A stretch of 64,000 nt of DNA from Methanoregula sp. UBA154 (GCA_002502245.1 DAPW01000032.1:62001-126000), one strand, 5' to 3'. Counted from the first letter of the stretch, positions 1-8,687 are shown. The notes: generated from the sequence alone by a model not told the origin. Program-made: numbers and translations.

Positions 1-279
1 GTCCGGTGGCAGGTTCCCCAGATCGGTCAGATGGGATTCCAGCAGCGCACCGAGTTCAATAAGCGTATCCTGAAATTTTCCGAGAACGCAAGCGAGATCA
101 CGCCGGCAGGCGGTTTCCTCCACTACGGTGTTCTCCGGAATCCGTATGTGTTGATCAAAGGCTCCATACCCGGCCCGGTAAAGCGGCTGATCCGTATCCG
201 CCCGGCAATACGCCAGGGAGAACATGTCGTCAGGATGCCGGCAATCCAGTTCGTGAGCGTCCAGAGCAAGCAGGGATGA
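1..279 (+). CDS. rpl3: Ribosomal protein uL3, C-terminal part (5' end outside window)
   Basis: The reading frame is open from base 1 and ends at TGA 277-279. The visible 92 residues match the uL3 C-terminus: a QVPQIGQMGFQQRTEFNK stretch, then GGFLHYG and GSIPGPVKRL, all typical of archaeal L3. uL3 is a large-subunit protein near the peptidyl transferase centre and is normally first in the archaeal S10 operon, as the following uL4, uL23 and uL2 genes show here. The N-terminal two thirds are missing because the window starts inside the gene. Confidence 0.95.
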   Translation, partial: VRWQVPQIGQMGFQQRTEFNKRILKFSENASEITPAGGFLHYGVLRNPYVLIKGSIPGPVKRLIRIRPAIRQGEHVVRMPAIQFVSVQSKQG

Positions 280-286
280 TCAGCAA

Positions 287-1033
287 ATGAAAGCAGAAGT
301 TAAATCACTGGATGGCGGCGTTTCCAAGAAGATCGATCTTCCGGAAATTTTCTCCGAAGATTACCGCCCCGATCTGATCAAGAAGGCAGTCATGGCACTG
401 CAGAGCACGAGAAGGCAACCGCACGGTTCTCATCCGTTTGCCGGTATCCGCTCGTCTGCAGTAGGCTGGGGAAGCGGTCGCGGGTCATCCCACGTTCCCC
501 GTCTCAAGAACGGTTCCCGTGCCGCCAAGGTCCCGCAGGCGAAAGGCGGGCGTGAGGCACACCCCCCGAAAGTTGAGAAGGTCTTAATCAAGGAGATCAA
601 CCAGAAGGAAAAGCAGAAGGCATTCCGCTCGGCAGTTGCAGCGAGCATCTCACAGGAGCTCATCCGCGGCCGTGGTCATACCTTTGAGGGGGCCGTCCCG
701 CTGGTATTCGAGGACAAGTTCGAGACTCTTGCCCGCACGCAGGATGTCATATCAGCCCTCGCAACGCTCGGTGTCTACGATGATATCGAACGGTCAAAGG
801 ACAGCAGGAAAGTCAAGGCAGGAAGGGGCAAGATGCGTGGCCGCAGGTTCAAGCAGAGAAAGAGCCTCCTGATTGTCACCGCAGAAAAACCGCTGGCTGC
901 AGCACGCAACCTCTCCGGTGTTGACGCGGTTACCGTTGACCAGCTGAACGTCGAGCACCTGGCTCCGGGTATGCTTGCAGGACGCCTGACGGTCTGGACT
1001 GAAAGTGCACTGATACGTCTGGAGGGAAGGTAA
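287..1033 (+). CDS. rpl4: Ribosomal protein uL4
   Basis: Encodes 248 residues, the usual length for archaeal L4 (L4/L1e type). The conserved region around GSHPFAGIRSSAVGWGSGRG and the basic VKAGRGKMRGRRFKQRKS segment form the rRNA-binding loop that lines the exit tunnel in this family. It starts 8 bases after uL3 and its stop abuts the uL23 start, so the three genes are probably cotranscribed. Nothing unusual was seen. Confidence 0.97.
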   Translation: MKAEVKSLDGGVSKKIDLPEIFSEDYRPDLIKKAVMALQSTRRQPHGSHPFAGIRSSAVGWGSGRGSSHVPRLKNGSRAAKVPQAKGGREAHPPKVEKVLIKEINQKEKQKAFRSAVAASISQELIRGRGHTFEGAVPLVFEDKFETLARTQDVISALATLGVYDDIERSKDSRKVKAGRGKMRGRRFKQRKSLLIVTAEKPLAAARNLSGVDAVTVDQLNVEHLAPGMLAGRLTVWTESALIRLEGR

Positions 1034-1282
1034 ATGACCCTCAGATTCCCGTTTGTTACGGAAAAGGCAATGGTCCTTTTAGAGAACCAGAGCAAACTCC
1101 AGTTCCTCGTCACCAACGAGTCAACCAAGGATAACATCCGGCGCGAGATCGAGAAGGCGTTCGGCCAGAAGGTCAGGAGTGTCAGGACACTCATGAACAC
1201 GCACGGCCAGAAAAAGGCAATCGTGAGCTTTGAGAATGACAAGGCCGCCGAGGAGATCCTCAGCCGGCTCGGTATAATGTAG
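1034..1282 (+). CDS. rpl23: Ribosomal protein uL23
   Basis: Encodes 82 residues, typical of archaeal L23. It opens with RFPFVTEKAMVLLENQSKLQFLV, the conserved TEKA start of the family. uL23 sits at the tunnel exit and is a docking site for SRP and the translocon. It begins immediately after the uL4 stop codon and lies in standard S10-operon order. Confidence 0.97.
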   Translation: MTLRFPFVTEKAMVLLENQSKLQFLVTNESTKDNIRREIEKAFGQKVRSVRTLMNTHGQKKAIVSFENDKAAEEILSRLGIM

Positions 1283-1292
1283 GTGGGGAAAC

Positions 1293-2009
1293 ATGGGACA
1301 TAGAATTACAACACAAGCACGCGGCAAGGGAGGCCCGACATACCGCGCACCATCCCACCGGTACAAGGCTGAGCTGAAGCACATTGGTGATGATACACAG
1401 AAAATCACCGGAACCGTCATCGATATCGAACACGACCCTGCACGCAATGCACCGATCGCACTGGTGAAACTCGACGACGGAACAAAAGTCTACATGCTCG
1501 TTACTGAAGGACTCGGTATCGGCGAATCGGTTCTCTGGGGCTCCGCAGGGGAAGTGAAAAACGGCAACACCCTCACGCTCCAGAATATCCCGACCGGTAC
1601 CTACATCTGTAACATCGAGGCACGCCCGAATGATGGTGGCAAGTTTGTCCGGTCATCAGGAGTTCAGGCAGTTGTTGTTGACAAATCCGGAGACCGTGTT
1701 GGTATCCGGATGCCCAGCGGCAAGACCAAGTGGTTCAACGCACGGTGCCGTGCAACGGTTGGTATCGTTGCAGGTGGTGGCCGTGTCGAGAAACCGTTCG
1801 TGAAAGCGGGCAACAAGCACCACAAGATGCAGAACACCGCATCCAACTGGCCCCGCGTACGGGGTGTCGCAATGAACGTCATCGACCACCCGTTCGGTGG
1901 CGGCGGGCACCAGCATACCGGTCGCCCGAAGACGATTGCACGGGGGACATCCCCGGGAAGGACTGTCGGACACGTGGCAGCACGCAGGACAGGTAAGAGC
2001 AGGAAGTGA
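1293..2009 (+). CDS. rpl2: Ribosomal protein uL2
   Basis: Encodes 238 residues, the archaeal L2 length. The signature C-terminal motif HPFGGGGHQHTGRPKT, which carries the conserved His near the peptidyl transferase centre, is present, as is the upstream RGVAMNVIDHP. A GTGGGGAAAC leader gives a weak ribosome binding site. Its TGA stop overlaps the ATG of uS19, indicating translational coupling. Confidence 0.98.
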   Translation: MGHRITTQARGKGGPTYRAPSHRYKAELKHIGDDTQKITGTVIDIEHDPARNAPIALVKLDDGTKVYMLVTEGLGIGESVLWGSAGEVKNGNTLTLQNIPTGTYICNIEARPNDGGKFVRSSGVQAVVVDKSGDRVGIRMPSGKTKWFNARCRATVGIVAGGGRVEKPFVKAGNKHHKMQNTASNWPRVRGVAMNVIDHPFGGGGHQHTGRPKTIARGTSPGRTVGHVAARRTGKSRK

Positions 2010-2434
2010 TGGGTATGGCAGCACCGAAAAAGACACAGAAGAGAATGCCAAGACGGCGTGAGGAGTTCACCTACCGCGGCTTCAAGATCGACGAGCTTCA
2101 GGCGATGGGGATTTCCGAACTCCTTCCCCTTATGCCCGCCCGCCCCCGCCGCAAGATCGTTCGCGGGTTCTCCCGTGGTGAAGAAACATTACTCGCGAAG
2201 GTCCGTGAAGGCGATGAGAAGATCCGGACTCACCTCCGTGAAATGATTGTCATGCCCGTGATGATCGGGAAGACGATCGAGATCTACAACGGCAAGGAAT
2301 TCATAAAGGTCGAGTTCCAGCCGGAGTCGGTCTTCCACTACCTCGGTGAGTTTGCACTGACGAGAAAGAGGGTTGCTCACGGTAGCGCCGGTATCGGTGC
2401 GACAAGAGGCAGCAAGTACGTTCCGCTGAAGTGA
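2009..2434 (+). CDS. rps19: Ribosomal protein uS19
   Basis: The ATG at 2009 overlaps the uL2 stop and gives 141 residues; an in-frame ATG at 2015 and a GTG at 2006 are alternatives. The protein has the archaeal/eukaryotic S15-type N-terminus (RRREEFTYRGFKIDELQAMG) and the conserved C-terminal GEFALTRKRVAHGSAGIGATRGSK. uS19 contacts 16S rRNA in the small-subunit head. Confidence 0.97.
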   Translation: MGMAAPKKTQKRMPRRREEFTYRGFKIDELQAMGISELLPLMPARPRRKIVRGFSRGEETLLAKVREGDEKIRTHLREMIVMPVMIGKTIEIYNGKEFIKVEFQPESVFHYLGEFALTRKRVAHGSAGIGATRGSKYVPLK

Positions 2435-2440
2435 TGAACC

Positions 2441-2905
2441 ATGGCAAGAACTGATTATTCACAAAAAATCAAGGGTGACACCGTTGCAAAAGCAAAAGCC
2501 AACGAGTTGAACATGTCGCCCAAACATTCGATTGAGATTGCCACGTTCATCCGTCATCAGCGAGTGAACGATGCAATTGCCTACCTGAATGAAGTGGTCA
2601 AGCTAAAGAAGGCGATCCCGTTCCGGCGTTTCAACCGGAATGTTGCGCACAAGCGAGGTCTCCCCGGGAACTGGGACGCGGGCAGGTACCCGGTCAAGGC
2701 GTCAAAGGCATATATACGGGTTCTTGAATCCGTCAAGAAGAACGCCGAGTACCTTGGTCTTGATGCAGAGAACCTCGAGATCATCCACGCATCGGCAAAC
2801 CGCGGCCGGGCACAGAAGGCATTCTTCCCCCGCGCAATGGGACGTGCGACCCCCAAGGTCCGCGAATCCGTGAATGTCGAAGTCGTGGTCCGTGAGGTGG
2901 CGTAA
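2441..2905 (+). CDS. rpl22: Ribosomal protein uL22
   Basis: Encodes 154 residues, matching archaeal L22. The characteristic RFNRNVAHKRGLPGNWDAGRYPVKA and RGRAQKAFFPRAMGRATP motifs are visible; the latter belongs to the loop that reaches into the exit tunnel. It lies 6 bases after uS19 and directly abuts uS3. Confidence 0.97.
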   Translation: MARTDYSQKIKGDTVAKAKANELNMSPKHSIEIATFIRHQRVNDAIAYLNEVVKLKKAIPFRRFNRNVAHKRGLPGNWDAGRYPVKASKAYIRVLESVKKNAEYLGLDAENLEIIHASANRGRAQKAFFPRAMGRATPKVRESVNVEVVVREVA

Positions 2906-3604
2906 ATGGCAGTTGAGAGAAAATTTATCACCGAAGGTGTCAGGAAAGCCCGCGTGGAGAAGTACCTCTCCAAGGAACTGAAACGGGCAGGCTACGGCGG
3001 TATGGACATCGCAAGGACGCCGCTTGGGACCCAGGTCACCATCTTTGCCGAGAAACCGGGTATCGTCATTGGAAAGGGCGGCAAGCTGGTTCACCAGCTC
3101 ACCCTGGACCTTGCCCAGAACTACGGTGTCGAGTCCCCTCAGATCGAGGTCCAGCAGGTTACCAACCCCAGCTTCAATGCCCAGATTATGGCGGAGCGGC
3201 TTGCAAATGCCCTTGAGCGCGGCTGGTACTTCCGGAAAGCAGGGTCCAGCATTATGCGCCGGGTTATGGACTCCGGGGCACTCGGCTGTGAAGTTGTTAT
3301 CGCCGGGAAATTGACCGGTGCCCGTGCCCGTACCCAGAAGTTCACGGAAGGGTACATCAAGCATTGCGGTGAACCGAGCAACACGATCGTTGAGAAAGGC
3401 TATGCCGTTGCGATCAAGAAACTCGGTGTCATCGGCGTGCAGGTCAAACTGGTCCCCGCCGGTGCAAAACTGCCCGACCACTTCTCGATCATCGAACAGG
3501 AAAAGAAGAAGCGCCCGGCAACAGGTGCAACCGTTACCGCAATCGGCGATACCAACTCCGATGAACCGGCACTTCCTGATGAGACACTAGGGGAGGAACA
3601 GTAA
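2906..3604 (+). CDS. rps3: Ribosomal protein uS3
   Basis: Encodes 232 residues. The KH domain with its GKGG loop (PGIVIGKGGKLVHQL, about residues 50-64) and the C-terminal S3 domain (RARTQKFTEGYIKHCGEP) are clear. The last 30 or so residues form an acidic, low-complexity tail, as in other Methanomicrobiales S3 proteins. TAATG overlap joins the stop to the uL29 start. Confidence 0.97.
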   Translation: MAVERKFITEGVRKARVEKYLSKELKRAGYGGMDIARTPLGTQVTIFAEKPGIVIGKGGKLVHQLTLDLAQNYGVESPQIEVQQVTNPSFNAQIMAERLANALERGWYFRKAGSSIMRRVMDSGALGCEVVIAGKLTGARARTQKFTEGYIKHCGEPSNTIVEKGYAVAIKKLGVIGVQVKLVPAGAKLPDHFSIIEQEKKKRPATGATVTAIGDTNSDEPALPDETLGEEQ

Positions 3605-3807
3605 TGGCAATATTCAGGGCAAAGGACGTTATGCAGCTCTCGGATGTTGAACTGCAGGAACAGATGGGAAAACTCCGGATGGAGCTCGTCCAGCACTACG
3701 GGAAAGTCAGTGCCGGCGGCGCAACCGAGAACCCCGGTCATATCGGGGAACTCCGGAGAACCATTGCCCGTATGATGACCGAGCAGAATCGCAGGAGAAC
3801 TGCATGA
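3604..3807 (+). CDS. rpl29: Ribosomal protein uL29
   Basis: Encodes 67 residues and starts within the uS3 stop (TAATG). The short helical protein carries the family pattern ELQEQMGKLRMELVQ followed by ENPGHIGELRRTIARMMT. uL29 sits at the tunnel exit next to uL23. Its end overlaps the following RNase P gene by 4 bases. No aIF1 (SUI1) gene lies between them, although many archaea have one at this place. Confidence 0.95.
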   Translation: MAIFRAKDVMQLSDVELQEQMGKLRMELVQHYGKVSAGGATENPGHIGELRRTIARMMTEQNRRRTA

Positions 3808-4088
3808 TCTCTTCCCGGAACGTCCTGCGCCATGAACTGATTGGCCTCGACGTTCTGGTCTCAGGAGCCGCCAACCCCCTTCACCGGGGACTATGTGGTC
3901 ACATCATCGATGAAACAAAGAACCTGCTGGTGATTGAGACGACCCGTGGAATAAAACGCATCCCGAAGATGCACAGCACATTCCGGATCGTGCTCCCCGG
4001 CAGGGAGCTTGTGGAGATAGATGGATCCGTGATGGTTCTGGCTCCTGAAAAAAGGATCAACCTGCACGATAAGAAGAGGATAACATAA
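3804..4088 (+). CDS. rnp1: Ribonuclease P protein component 1 (Rpp29/Pop4)
   Basis: Encodes 94 residues with the Sm-like barrel of archaeal Rpp29: HELIGLDVLV, GLCGHIIDETKNLLVIET, IPKMHSTFRI and GSVMVLAPEKR. It assists the RNase P RNA in 5' processing of tRNA, together with Rpp21. The gene is embedded in the ribosomal operon between uL29 and uS17 and overlaps both neighbours by a base or more, as is standard in archaea. Confidence 0.96.
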   Translation: MISSRNVLRHELIGLDVLVSGAANPLHRGLCGHIIDETKNLLVIETTRGIKRIPKMHSTFRIVLPGRELVEIDGSVMVLAPEKRINLHDKKRIT

Positions 4089-4414
4089 TGGCACAAAACA
4101 TTGGATTGAATGTCCAGGCACCCAAAGAGGAATGCCGGGATGTTAATTGTCCGTTCCACGGCACTTTACCGGTGCGCGGCCAGGTGATCACCGGCAAAGT
4201 CGTGAGCGATCGTATGATGGGAACGGTCGTAGTTGCACGGAATTACCTGCACTATGTCAGGAAATACAAGCGGTACGAGAAGCGCAGCTCGAAACTCCAT
4301 GCCCACAACCCCCCCTGCATCGGGGCAAAGGTCGGCGACATGGTTAAGATTGCTGAGTGCCGGCCGCTCTCCAAGAGCACGACCTTTGTCGTTGTGGAGG
4401 TGCAGAAGTCATGA
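4088..4414 (+). CDS. rps17: Ribosomal protein uS17
   Basis: Encodes 108 residues of the archaeal/eukaryotic S11-type uS17. Visible features are the CPFHGTLPVRGQVITGKVVSDRMMGTVVV core and the YEKRSSKLHAHNPPC segment. It binds 16S rRNA in the small-subunit body. ATG overlaps the rnp1 stop, and its own TGA overlaps the uL14 start (ATGA). Confidence 0.97.
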   Translation: MAQNIGLNVQAPKEECRDVNCPFHGTLPVRGQVITGKVVSDRMMGTVVVARNYLHYVRKYKRYEKRSSKLHAHNPPCIGAKVGDMVKIAECRPLSKSTTFVVVEVQKS

Positions 4415-4809
4415 AGGGAAAGCAGTCAAAGACTCCGCGATCCCTCGCCACCGGAACGAGGCTTGCATGCGCCGATAACACCGGTGCCAGGACCGTACAG
4501 ATCATCTCTGTCTTCGGCTACCATGGTGTCAGGCGCCGTCAGCCCAAGCTGGGTCTCGGGGATCTCTGCACCGCGAGCGTCCAGAAAGGTACACCGGATA
4601 TGCGCCGCAAGCTCGTGCGGGCAGTAGTAATCCGCGCGAAGAAGGAGATGCGCAGGCCGAACGGTATGCGGGTGTCCTTTGATGACAACGCGGTTGTTGT
4701 TGTTGATGAGAAGAACGAGCCGAAAGGAACTGAGATCAAGGGACCGGTAGCCCGCGAGGTTGCGGAGCGTTTCCCCAAGCTCGGGTCCATGGCAACGATC
4801 ATTGTATGA
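4411..4809 (+). CDS. rpl14: Ribosomal protein uL14
   Basis: Encodes 132 residues from the ATG that overlaps the uS17 stop; the frame stays open upstream, but the overlap and family length support this start. The conserved RLACADNTGART, MRRKLVRAVVIRAKKEMRRPNG and FDDNAVVVVDE segments identify L14 (L23e type), a large-subunit protein at the intersubunit surface. Confidence 0.97.
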   Translation: MKGKQSKTPRSLATGTRLACADNTGARTVQIISVFGYHGVRRRQPKLGLGDLCTASVQKGTPDMRRKLVRAVVIRAKKEMRRPNGMRVSFDDNAVVVVDEKNEPKGTEIKGPVAREVAERFPKLGSMATIIV

Positions 4810-4819
4810 GGTGCAAAGT

Positions 4820-5185
4820 ATGGTAAGAATTCAAAGTTCACAGCCAAGGAAACAGAGAAAGGCACGCTATACCGCACCTTCACACGTCAACACAAAATAC
4901 CTCAATGCCCCGCTGTCTGATTCATTAAAAGAGCAGTACAAGAAAAAGACCCTGCGCGTGATCAAGGGAGATACCGTCAAGGTAGTCCGCGGGGATTTCA
5001 CCGGGGATGAGGGACTCGTGGATGCCGTTGATACCAAGAAGTCAAGGATCGTCGTTCACGGGGTATTCTCCACGAAAGCCGACGGGACTGAAGTACCCCG
5101 GGCAATCGATGCATCAAACGTCCAGATCACCAAGCTGAACCTCGCAGACAAGCGTCGCGAGGCAAAACTGGCGGAGGCTGAATAA
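4820..5185 (+). CDS. rpl24: Ribosomal protein uL24
   Basis: Encodes 121 residues from ATG 4820; the upstream extension of the open frame overlaps uL14 and is not used. The N-terminal SQPRKQRKARYTAPSHV and the KOW motif (IKGDTVKVVRGDFTGDEG) mark archaeal L24 (L26e type), an assembly initiator for the large subunit. The stop overlaps the eS4 start (TAATG). Confidence 0.96.
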   Translation: MVRIQSSQPRKQRKARYTAPSHVNTKYLNAPLSDSLKEQYKKKTLRVIKGDTVKVVRGDFTGDEGLVDAVDTKKSRIVVHGVFSTKADGTEVPRAIDASNVQITKLNLADKRREAKLAEAE

Positions 5186-5910
5186 TGGGAGACCACCTGA
5201 AACGGTTAAATGCCCCGGACTCGTGGCATATCGCAAAGAAAACCAAGAAATTCATCACGAAGACTGCACCGGGCCCGCACAACGCAAACGCGATGCCGAT
5301 CACGGTCTGGCTCCGTGACCAGATGGGCCTGGCACGGAATTTAAAAGAGGTCAAGCAGATCCTCCACCAGAACGATGTGATCATCAACGGGAAACCCTGC
5401 AGGGACTCCCGGATGGGCATCGGGATCTTCGACATCATCGCTCTGCCGAAGATCAACAAGTATTACCGCATCCTCCGGGACAAGAACGGCCGGCATGTAT
5501 CCATCCCGATCGATGCTGAAGCCGCAAAGACCCGGCTGTGCAAGATTAAAAACAAGACCACAATTCCCGGCGGCAAGGTCCAGCTGAACCTGCGGTACGG
5601 TGCCAATATCATTGCAGACAATACCTACAAGTCAAACGACTCGGTTGTAATATCCTTACAGCCGGAAGATCGTTTCAAGATCATCGACCACTTCCCGTTC
5701 GCCGTCGGCAACATGGCCATGGTCATCGGCGGCAAGCATTCCGGCAAGGTTGCACGGATCCTCGACATCGTCAAGGTTCCCGGCAGCGTGCCCAACAAGA
5801 TCATCCTCAAGGACGAGTCAACCGATACCATGTTTGACACGATCTCTCCCTACATCTACATGGTCGGCACAAAGATGCCGGCAATCGCAAAATGGGGGCA
5901 TGAAGAGTGA
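5185..5910 (+). CDS. rps4e: Ribosomal protein eS4
   Basis: Encodes 241 residues, typical for S4e, which is found only in archaea and eukaryotes. The order is an N-terminal HLKRLNAPDSW, an S4-type RNA-binding domain around residues 40-95, and a KOW motif (GGKHSGKVARILDI) near residue 180. It lies between uL24 and uL5 as in other euryarchaeal spc operons. Confidence 0.97.
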   Translation: MGDHLKRLNAPDSWHIAKKTKKFITKTAPGPHNANAMPITVWLRDQMGLARNLKEVKQILHQNDVIINGKPCRDSRMGIGIFDIIALPKINKYYRILRDKNGRHVSIPIDAEAAKTRLCKIKNKTTIPGGKVQLNLRYGANIIADNTYKSNDSVVISLQPEDRFKIIDHFPFAVGNMAMVIGGKHSGKVARILDIVKVPGSVPNKIILKDESTDTMFDTISPYIYMVGTKMPAIAKWGHEE

Positions 5911-6413
5911 CGTCCATGCGCGATATTTATATCGACAAGGTCGTCGTCCATATGGGCGTTGGCGAGAGCGGTGAGAAGCTGGTGAAAGCCGAAAATATCA
6001 TGAAGACGATCACGAAGCAGACCCCGATCCGGAGCATTGCCAAGAAGACCCAGCCGGCGTTCTCTGTCAGGAAAGGCATGCCCATCGGCTGCAAGGTCAC
6101 CCTCCGCGGCAAACCCGCCCGCGACTTCATTGCAACCGCTCTCACGATTGTCGAGAAGACTATCTTTGAGAGCCAGTTCGACAAGAGCGGGAATTTCGCT
6201 TTCGGTATTGAGGAGCACACAGACTTTCCCGGCATGTCCTATGACCCGCAGATCGGTATCTTCGGCATGGATGTCAACGTCGTTCTGGAACGCAGGGGTA
6301 TCCGCATCACCCGCCGGCGCACGGAGCAGAAGAAACTCCCGGCAAAACAGCGCGTGAATAAAACGGATGCGATAGCGTTCCTCAAGGAAAAGTACCAGGC
6401 CGAGGTGCGCTAA
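5907..6413 (+). CDS. rpl5: Ribosomal protein uL5
   Basis: Encodes 168 residues from GTG 5907, which overlaps the eS4 stop; ATG 5916 is an alternative giving the more usual MRDIYIDKVVVHMGVGESG start. It shows the L5 features KKTQPAFSVRKGMPIGCKVTLRG and FGIEEHTDFPGMSYDPQIGIFGMDV. uL5 binds 5S rRNA and contacts P-site tRNA. The TAATG junction couples it to uS14. Confidence 0.96.
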   Translation: MTSMRDIYIDKVVVHMGVGESGEKLVKAENIMKTITKQTPIRSIAKKTQPAFSVRKGMPIGCKVTLRGKPARDFIATALTIVEKTIFESQFDKSGNFAFGIEEHTDFPGMSYDPQIGIFGMDVNVVLERRGIRITRRRTEQKKLPAKQRVNKTDAIAFLKEKYQAEVR

Positions 6414-6568
6414 TGGCAGGAGAACGAAAGAAGATCTACGGTCGCGGTGCGAACGAATGCAAGATGTGCGGGCGCAAACAGGGGCTCGTACGCAGATACC
6501 ATATCATGTTCTGCCGGCAGTGCTTCCGCGAATGGGCCCAGAGGATGGGTTTCAAGAAGATGAGCTGA
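6413..6568 (+). CDS. rps14: Ribosomal protein uS14, zinc-binding type
   Basis: A 51-residue protein from ATG 6413 to TGA 6566-6568. It keeps two CxxC pairs, Cys16/Cys19 and Cys34/Cys37, which bind one zinc in the C+ form of S14. The final RMGFKKMS is the usual archaeal end. It overlaps the uL5 stop by one base and precedes uS8. The position, the cysteines and the ending leave little doubt. Confidence 0.96.
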   Translation: MAGERKKIYGRGANECKMCGRKQGLVRRYHIMFCRQCFREWAQRMGFKKMS

Positions 6569-6582
6569 GGAGTGAGCAAGAA

Positions 6583-6975
6583 ATGACACGATTAAATCCC
6601 ATTGCAGATGGAATGTGTGCCCTGAAAAACGCAGGTGACACCGGCAAATCCGTGTGCGTTATCGAACCCGCAAGCAAGCTCCTCGGCGCAATGCTCCGCA
6701 TCATGCAGGATGCCGGTTATATCGGCAGCTTCGAGTTCATCGATGACGGCAGGGGGGGCCAGCTCAGGGTCAACCTCACGGGCCGGATCAACCGCTGTGG
6801 TGCAATCACCCCGCGGTTCTCGGTACAGCTGGATGAGATGGAATACTGGGAGAAGCAGTACCTGCCCGGCAAGAACTTCGGGCTCCTGATACTTTCGACC
6901 TCGCAGGGAGTAATTTCCCATGAACAGGCGAGGAAAGAGGGTATAGGCGGCGAACTGATCGGGTACGTCTACTAG
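6583..6975 (+). CDS. rps8: Ribosomal protein uS8
   Basis: Encodes 130 residues from ATG 6583 (MTRLNPIADGMCALKNAG), preceded by a GAGGAGTGAG ribosome binding site. The end LLILSTSQGVISHEQARKEGIGGELIGYVY is diagnostic of archaeal S8 (S15A type), a central-domain 16S rRNA binder. The frame is open upstream across uS14, but that part is not family-like. Confidence 0.97.
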   Translation: MTRLNPIADGMCALKNAGDTGKSVCVIEPASKLLGAMLRIMQDAGYIGSFEFIDDGRGGQLRVNLTGRINRCGAITPRFSVQLDEMEYWEKQYLPGKNFGLLILSTSQGVISHEQARKEGIGGELIGYVY

Positions 6976-6988
6976 AAGGTGCAGTTGA

Positions 6989-7513
6989 ATGGCAGCAGAA
7001 AGAAAAGTCAAGATTCCGGATGGTGTAAAGGCCAGTCTGGACGGCATGCACCTTCGTGTGACCGGGCCCAAAGGCCAGCTCTCCCGCAATGTGCGGTTCC
7101 CCCAAGTCACCGTGACCTGCGGCGGAAACGAGGTTGTCATTGCAACCGAATCCCGGCGCAAGGAGATTACGGCGATGGTCGGTACGCTCGAAGCACATAC
7201 CAAGAATATGTTCCGCGGCGTCACCGAAGGCTACGAGTACCGCATGAAAGTGGTGTACAGCCACTTCCCGATCCAGCTCAAACTCCAGGGAAACAAACTC
7301 GAGATAGCAAATTTCCTTGGGGAGAAGAAAGCGCGCCATGCACGGATTGAGCAGGGTGTCACGGCAAAAGTCGGCAACGATGAGGTCGTCCTGACCGGCA
7401 TCGACCGCGAACTCGTCGGCACCTCAGCAGCGAACATCGAACATGCGACCCACATCCGCGACCGCGACCCGCGCGTCTTCCAGGATGGCATCTACATGGT
7501 TCAGAGGGGCTGA
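6989..7513 (+). CDS. rpl6: Ribosomal protein uL6
   Basis: Encodes 174 residues, standard for archaeal L6 (L9 type). The two L6 repeats are visible: VKIPDGVKASLDGMHLRVTGPKGQLSRN, and the later YSHFPIQLKLQGNKLEIANFLGEKK. uL6 lies near the factor-binding site of the large subunit. AGAAGGTG upstream is a plausible ribosome binding site. Confidence 0.97.
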   Translation: MAAERKVKIPDGVKASLDGMHLRVTGPKGQLSRNVRFPQVTVTCGGNEVVIATESRRKEITAMVGTLEAHTKNMFRGVTEGYEYRMKVVYSHFPIQLKLQGNKLEIANFLGEKKARHARIEQGVTAKVGNDEVVLTGIDRELVGTSAANIEHATHIRDRDPRVFQDGIYMVQRG

Positions 7514-7518
7514 AAAAC

Positions 7519-8241
7519 ATGACAACTGAAGTCAAGCGGCTGATCCAGGTGCGCACTGATAAGGGCGCAAGCTTCAAGCGCGACGGGTTCGGCAAGAAAC
7601 GCCAGCTCTCAGATTCGTGGAGAAAGCCCCGCGGACAGCACAACAAGCAGCGCGAGCAGAAGAAGGCAAAGGGGGCACTCCCAAAGCCGGGTTTCGGCAG
7701 TCCGATTGCCGTGCGCGGCATGCACCCGAGCGGCTTCTTCGAGGTCCTCGTAACGTCCTTAAAGGACCTGGAAGGACTGGATCCCAAAACGCAGGCAGTG
7801 CGGCTCGGGGCAACAGTCGGCACACGGAAACGCACAATAATCCAGGAGCAGGCAGTTGCTGCAGGACTCAAAGTGCTCAATGCCCGTGTCGTCAAGATGA
7901 CCAAGGCAAAACCGGTGAAAAAGGACGAGGGTGAAGGGAAGCCAGAGAAGAAAGCCCCGGCAGAATCCAAGGCAGCTCCGGCCAGGAAAGAAGTGAAGAA
8001 GGCTGCAGCCAAGCCCAAGGCTGCAAAGACCGAAGAGAAGGCCGAGAAGAAGGCTCCGGCAAAGAAAGCGGCAGCCAAGCCCAAGGCCGGGAAGACTGCA
8101 GAGACTGCTGAGGAGAAGGCTCCGGTAAAGAAGGCTGCAGCCAAGCCCGAAGCGGAGAAGACTGCTGAGGCAAAGCCCAAGAAAGCCCCGACAAAACCCA
8201 AGGCCAAAACCACCAAGTCAGGGGTGAAGAAGAATGAGTGA
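7519..8241 (+). CDS. rpl32e: Ribosomal protein eL32 with a long Lys/Ala/Pro-rich C-terminal tail
   Basis: Encodes 240 residues. Residues 1 to about 127 are a normal eL32 domain (RDGFGKKRQLSDSWRKPRG, then GFGSPIAVRGMHPSGFFEVLV). Residues 128-240 form a 113-residue tail built from repeats resembling PAKKAAAKPKA with E-rich spacers, similar in composition to histone H1 or HU tails. Typical archaeal eL32 lacks this or has a much shorter end. The tail is probably disordered and could bind rRNA. The gene overlaps eL19 by 8 bases. Confidence 0.95.
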   Translation: MTTEVKRLIQVRTDKGASFKRDGFGKKRQLSDSWRKPRGQHNKQREQKKAKGALPKPGFGSPIAVRGMHPSGFFEVLVTSLKDLEGLDPKTQAVRLGATVGTRKRTIIQEQAVAAGLKVLNARVVKMTKAKPVKKDEGEGKPEKKAPAESKAAPARKEVKKAAAKPKAAKTEEKAEKKAPAKKAAAKPKAGKTAETAEEKAPVKKAAAKPEAEKTAEAKPKKAPTKPKAKTTKSGVKKNE

Positions 8242-8686
8242 CGTTGCCAGCCAGAAACGCATTGTCGCGTCGGTATTAAAATGCGGAGTTAACCGCGTCT
8301 GGTTCGATCCGGCCCGTCTCTCGGACATCGAGAATGCGATCTCGCGGGAAGACCTGCGGGCACTCATCACAGACGGTGCCATCAAGGCACGCCAGAAGAA
8401 GGGCGTCAGCCGCGGCCGGGCCCGGGCACGGATCGCACAGCGCTCCTACGGCCACCGCAAGGGGCCCGGAAAAAGGAAGGGCGCAGCAGGCGCCCGCAAG
8501 CCGAGCAAAACCGCATGGGTCCAGAAGATCCGCGCGATCAGGAAAGTGCTCGTTGAACTCCGCGATGCCGCTACCATTGACCGGCACATGTACCGCATCC
8601 TCTACCGGAAAGCGGCCGGCGGACAGTTCAGAAGTGTTGCGCACATGAAAGCGCAGATGGAGATCCTCGCAGGGAGGATGAAGTAA
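8234..8686 (+). CDS. rpl19e: Ribosomal protein eL19
   Basis: Encodes 150 residues, the archaeal L19e length. The sequence has the long basic helical pattern of the family: KCGVNRVWFDP, IKARQKKGVSRGRARARIAQRSYGHRKGPGKRKGA and RHMYRILYRKAAGGQFRSVAHM. It is specific to archaea and eukaryotes. It overlaps eL32 and is followed one base later by uL18. Confidence 0.97.
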   Translation: MSDVASQKRIVASVLKCGVNRVWFDPARLSDIENAISREDLRALITDGAIKARQKKGVSRGRARARIAQRSYGHRKGPGKRKGAAGARKPSKTAWVQKIRAIRKVLVELRDAATIDRHMYRILYRKAAGGQFRSVAHMKAQMEILAGRMK

Positions 8687-8687
8687 C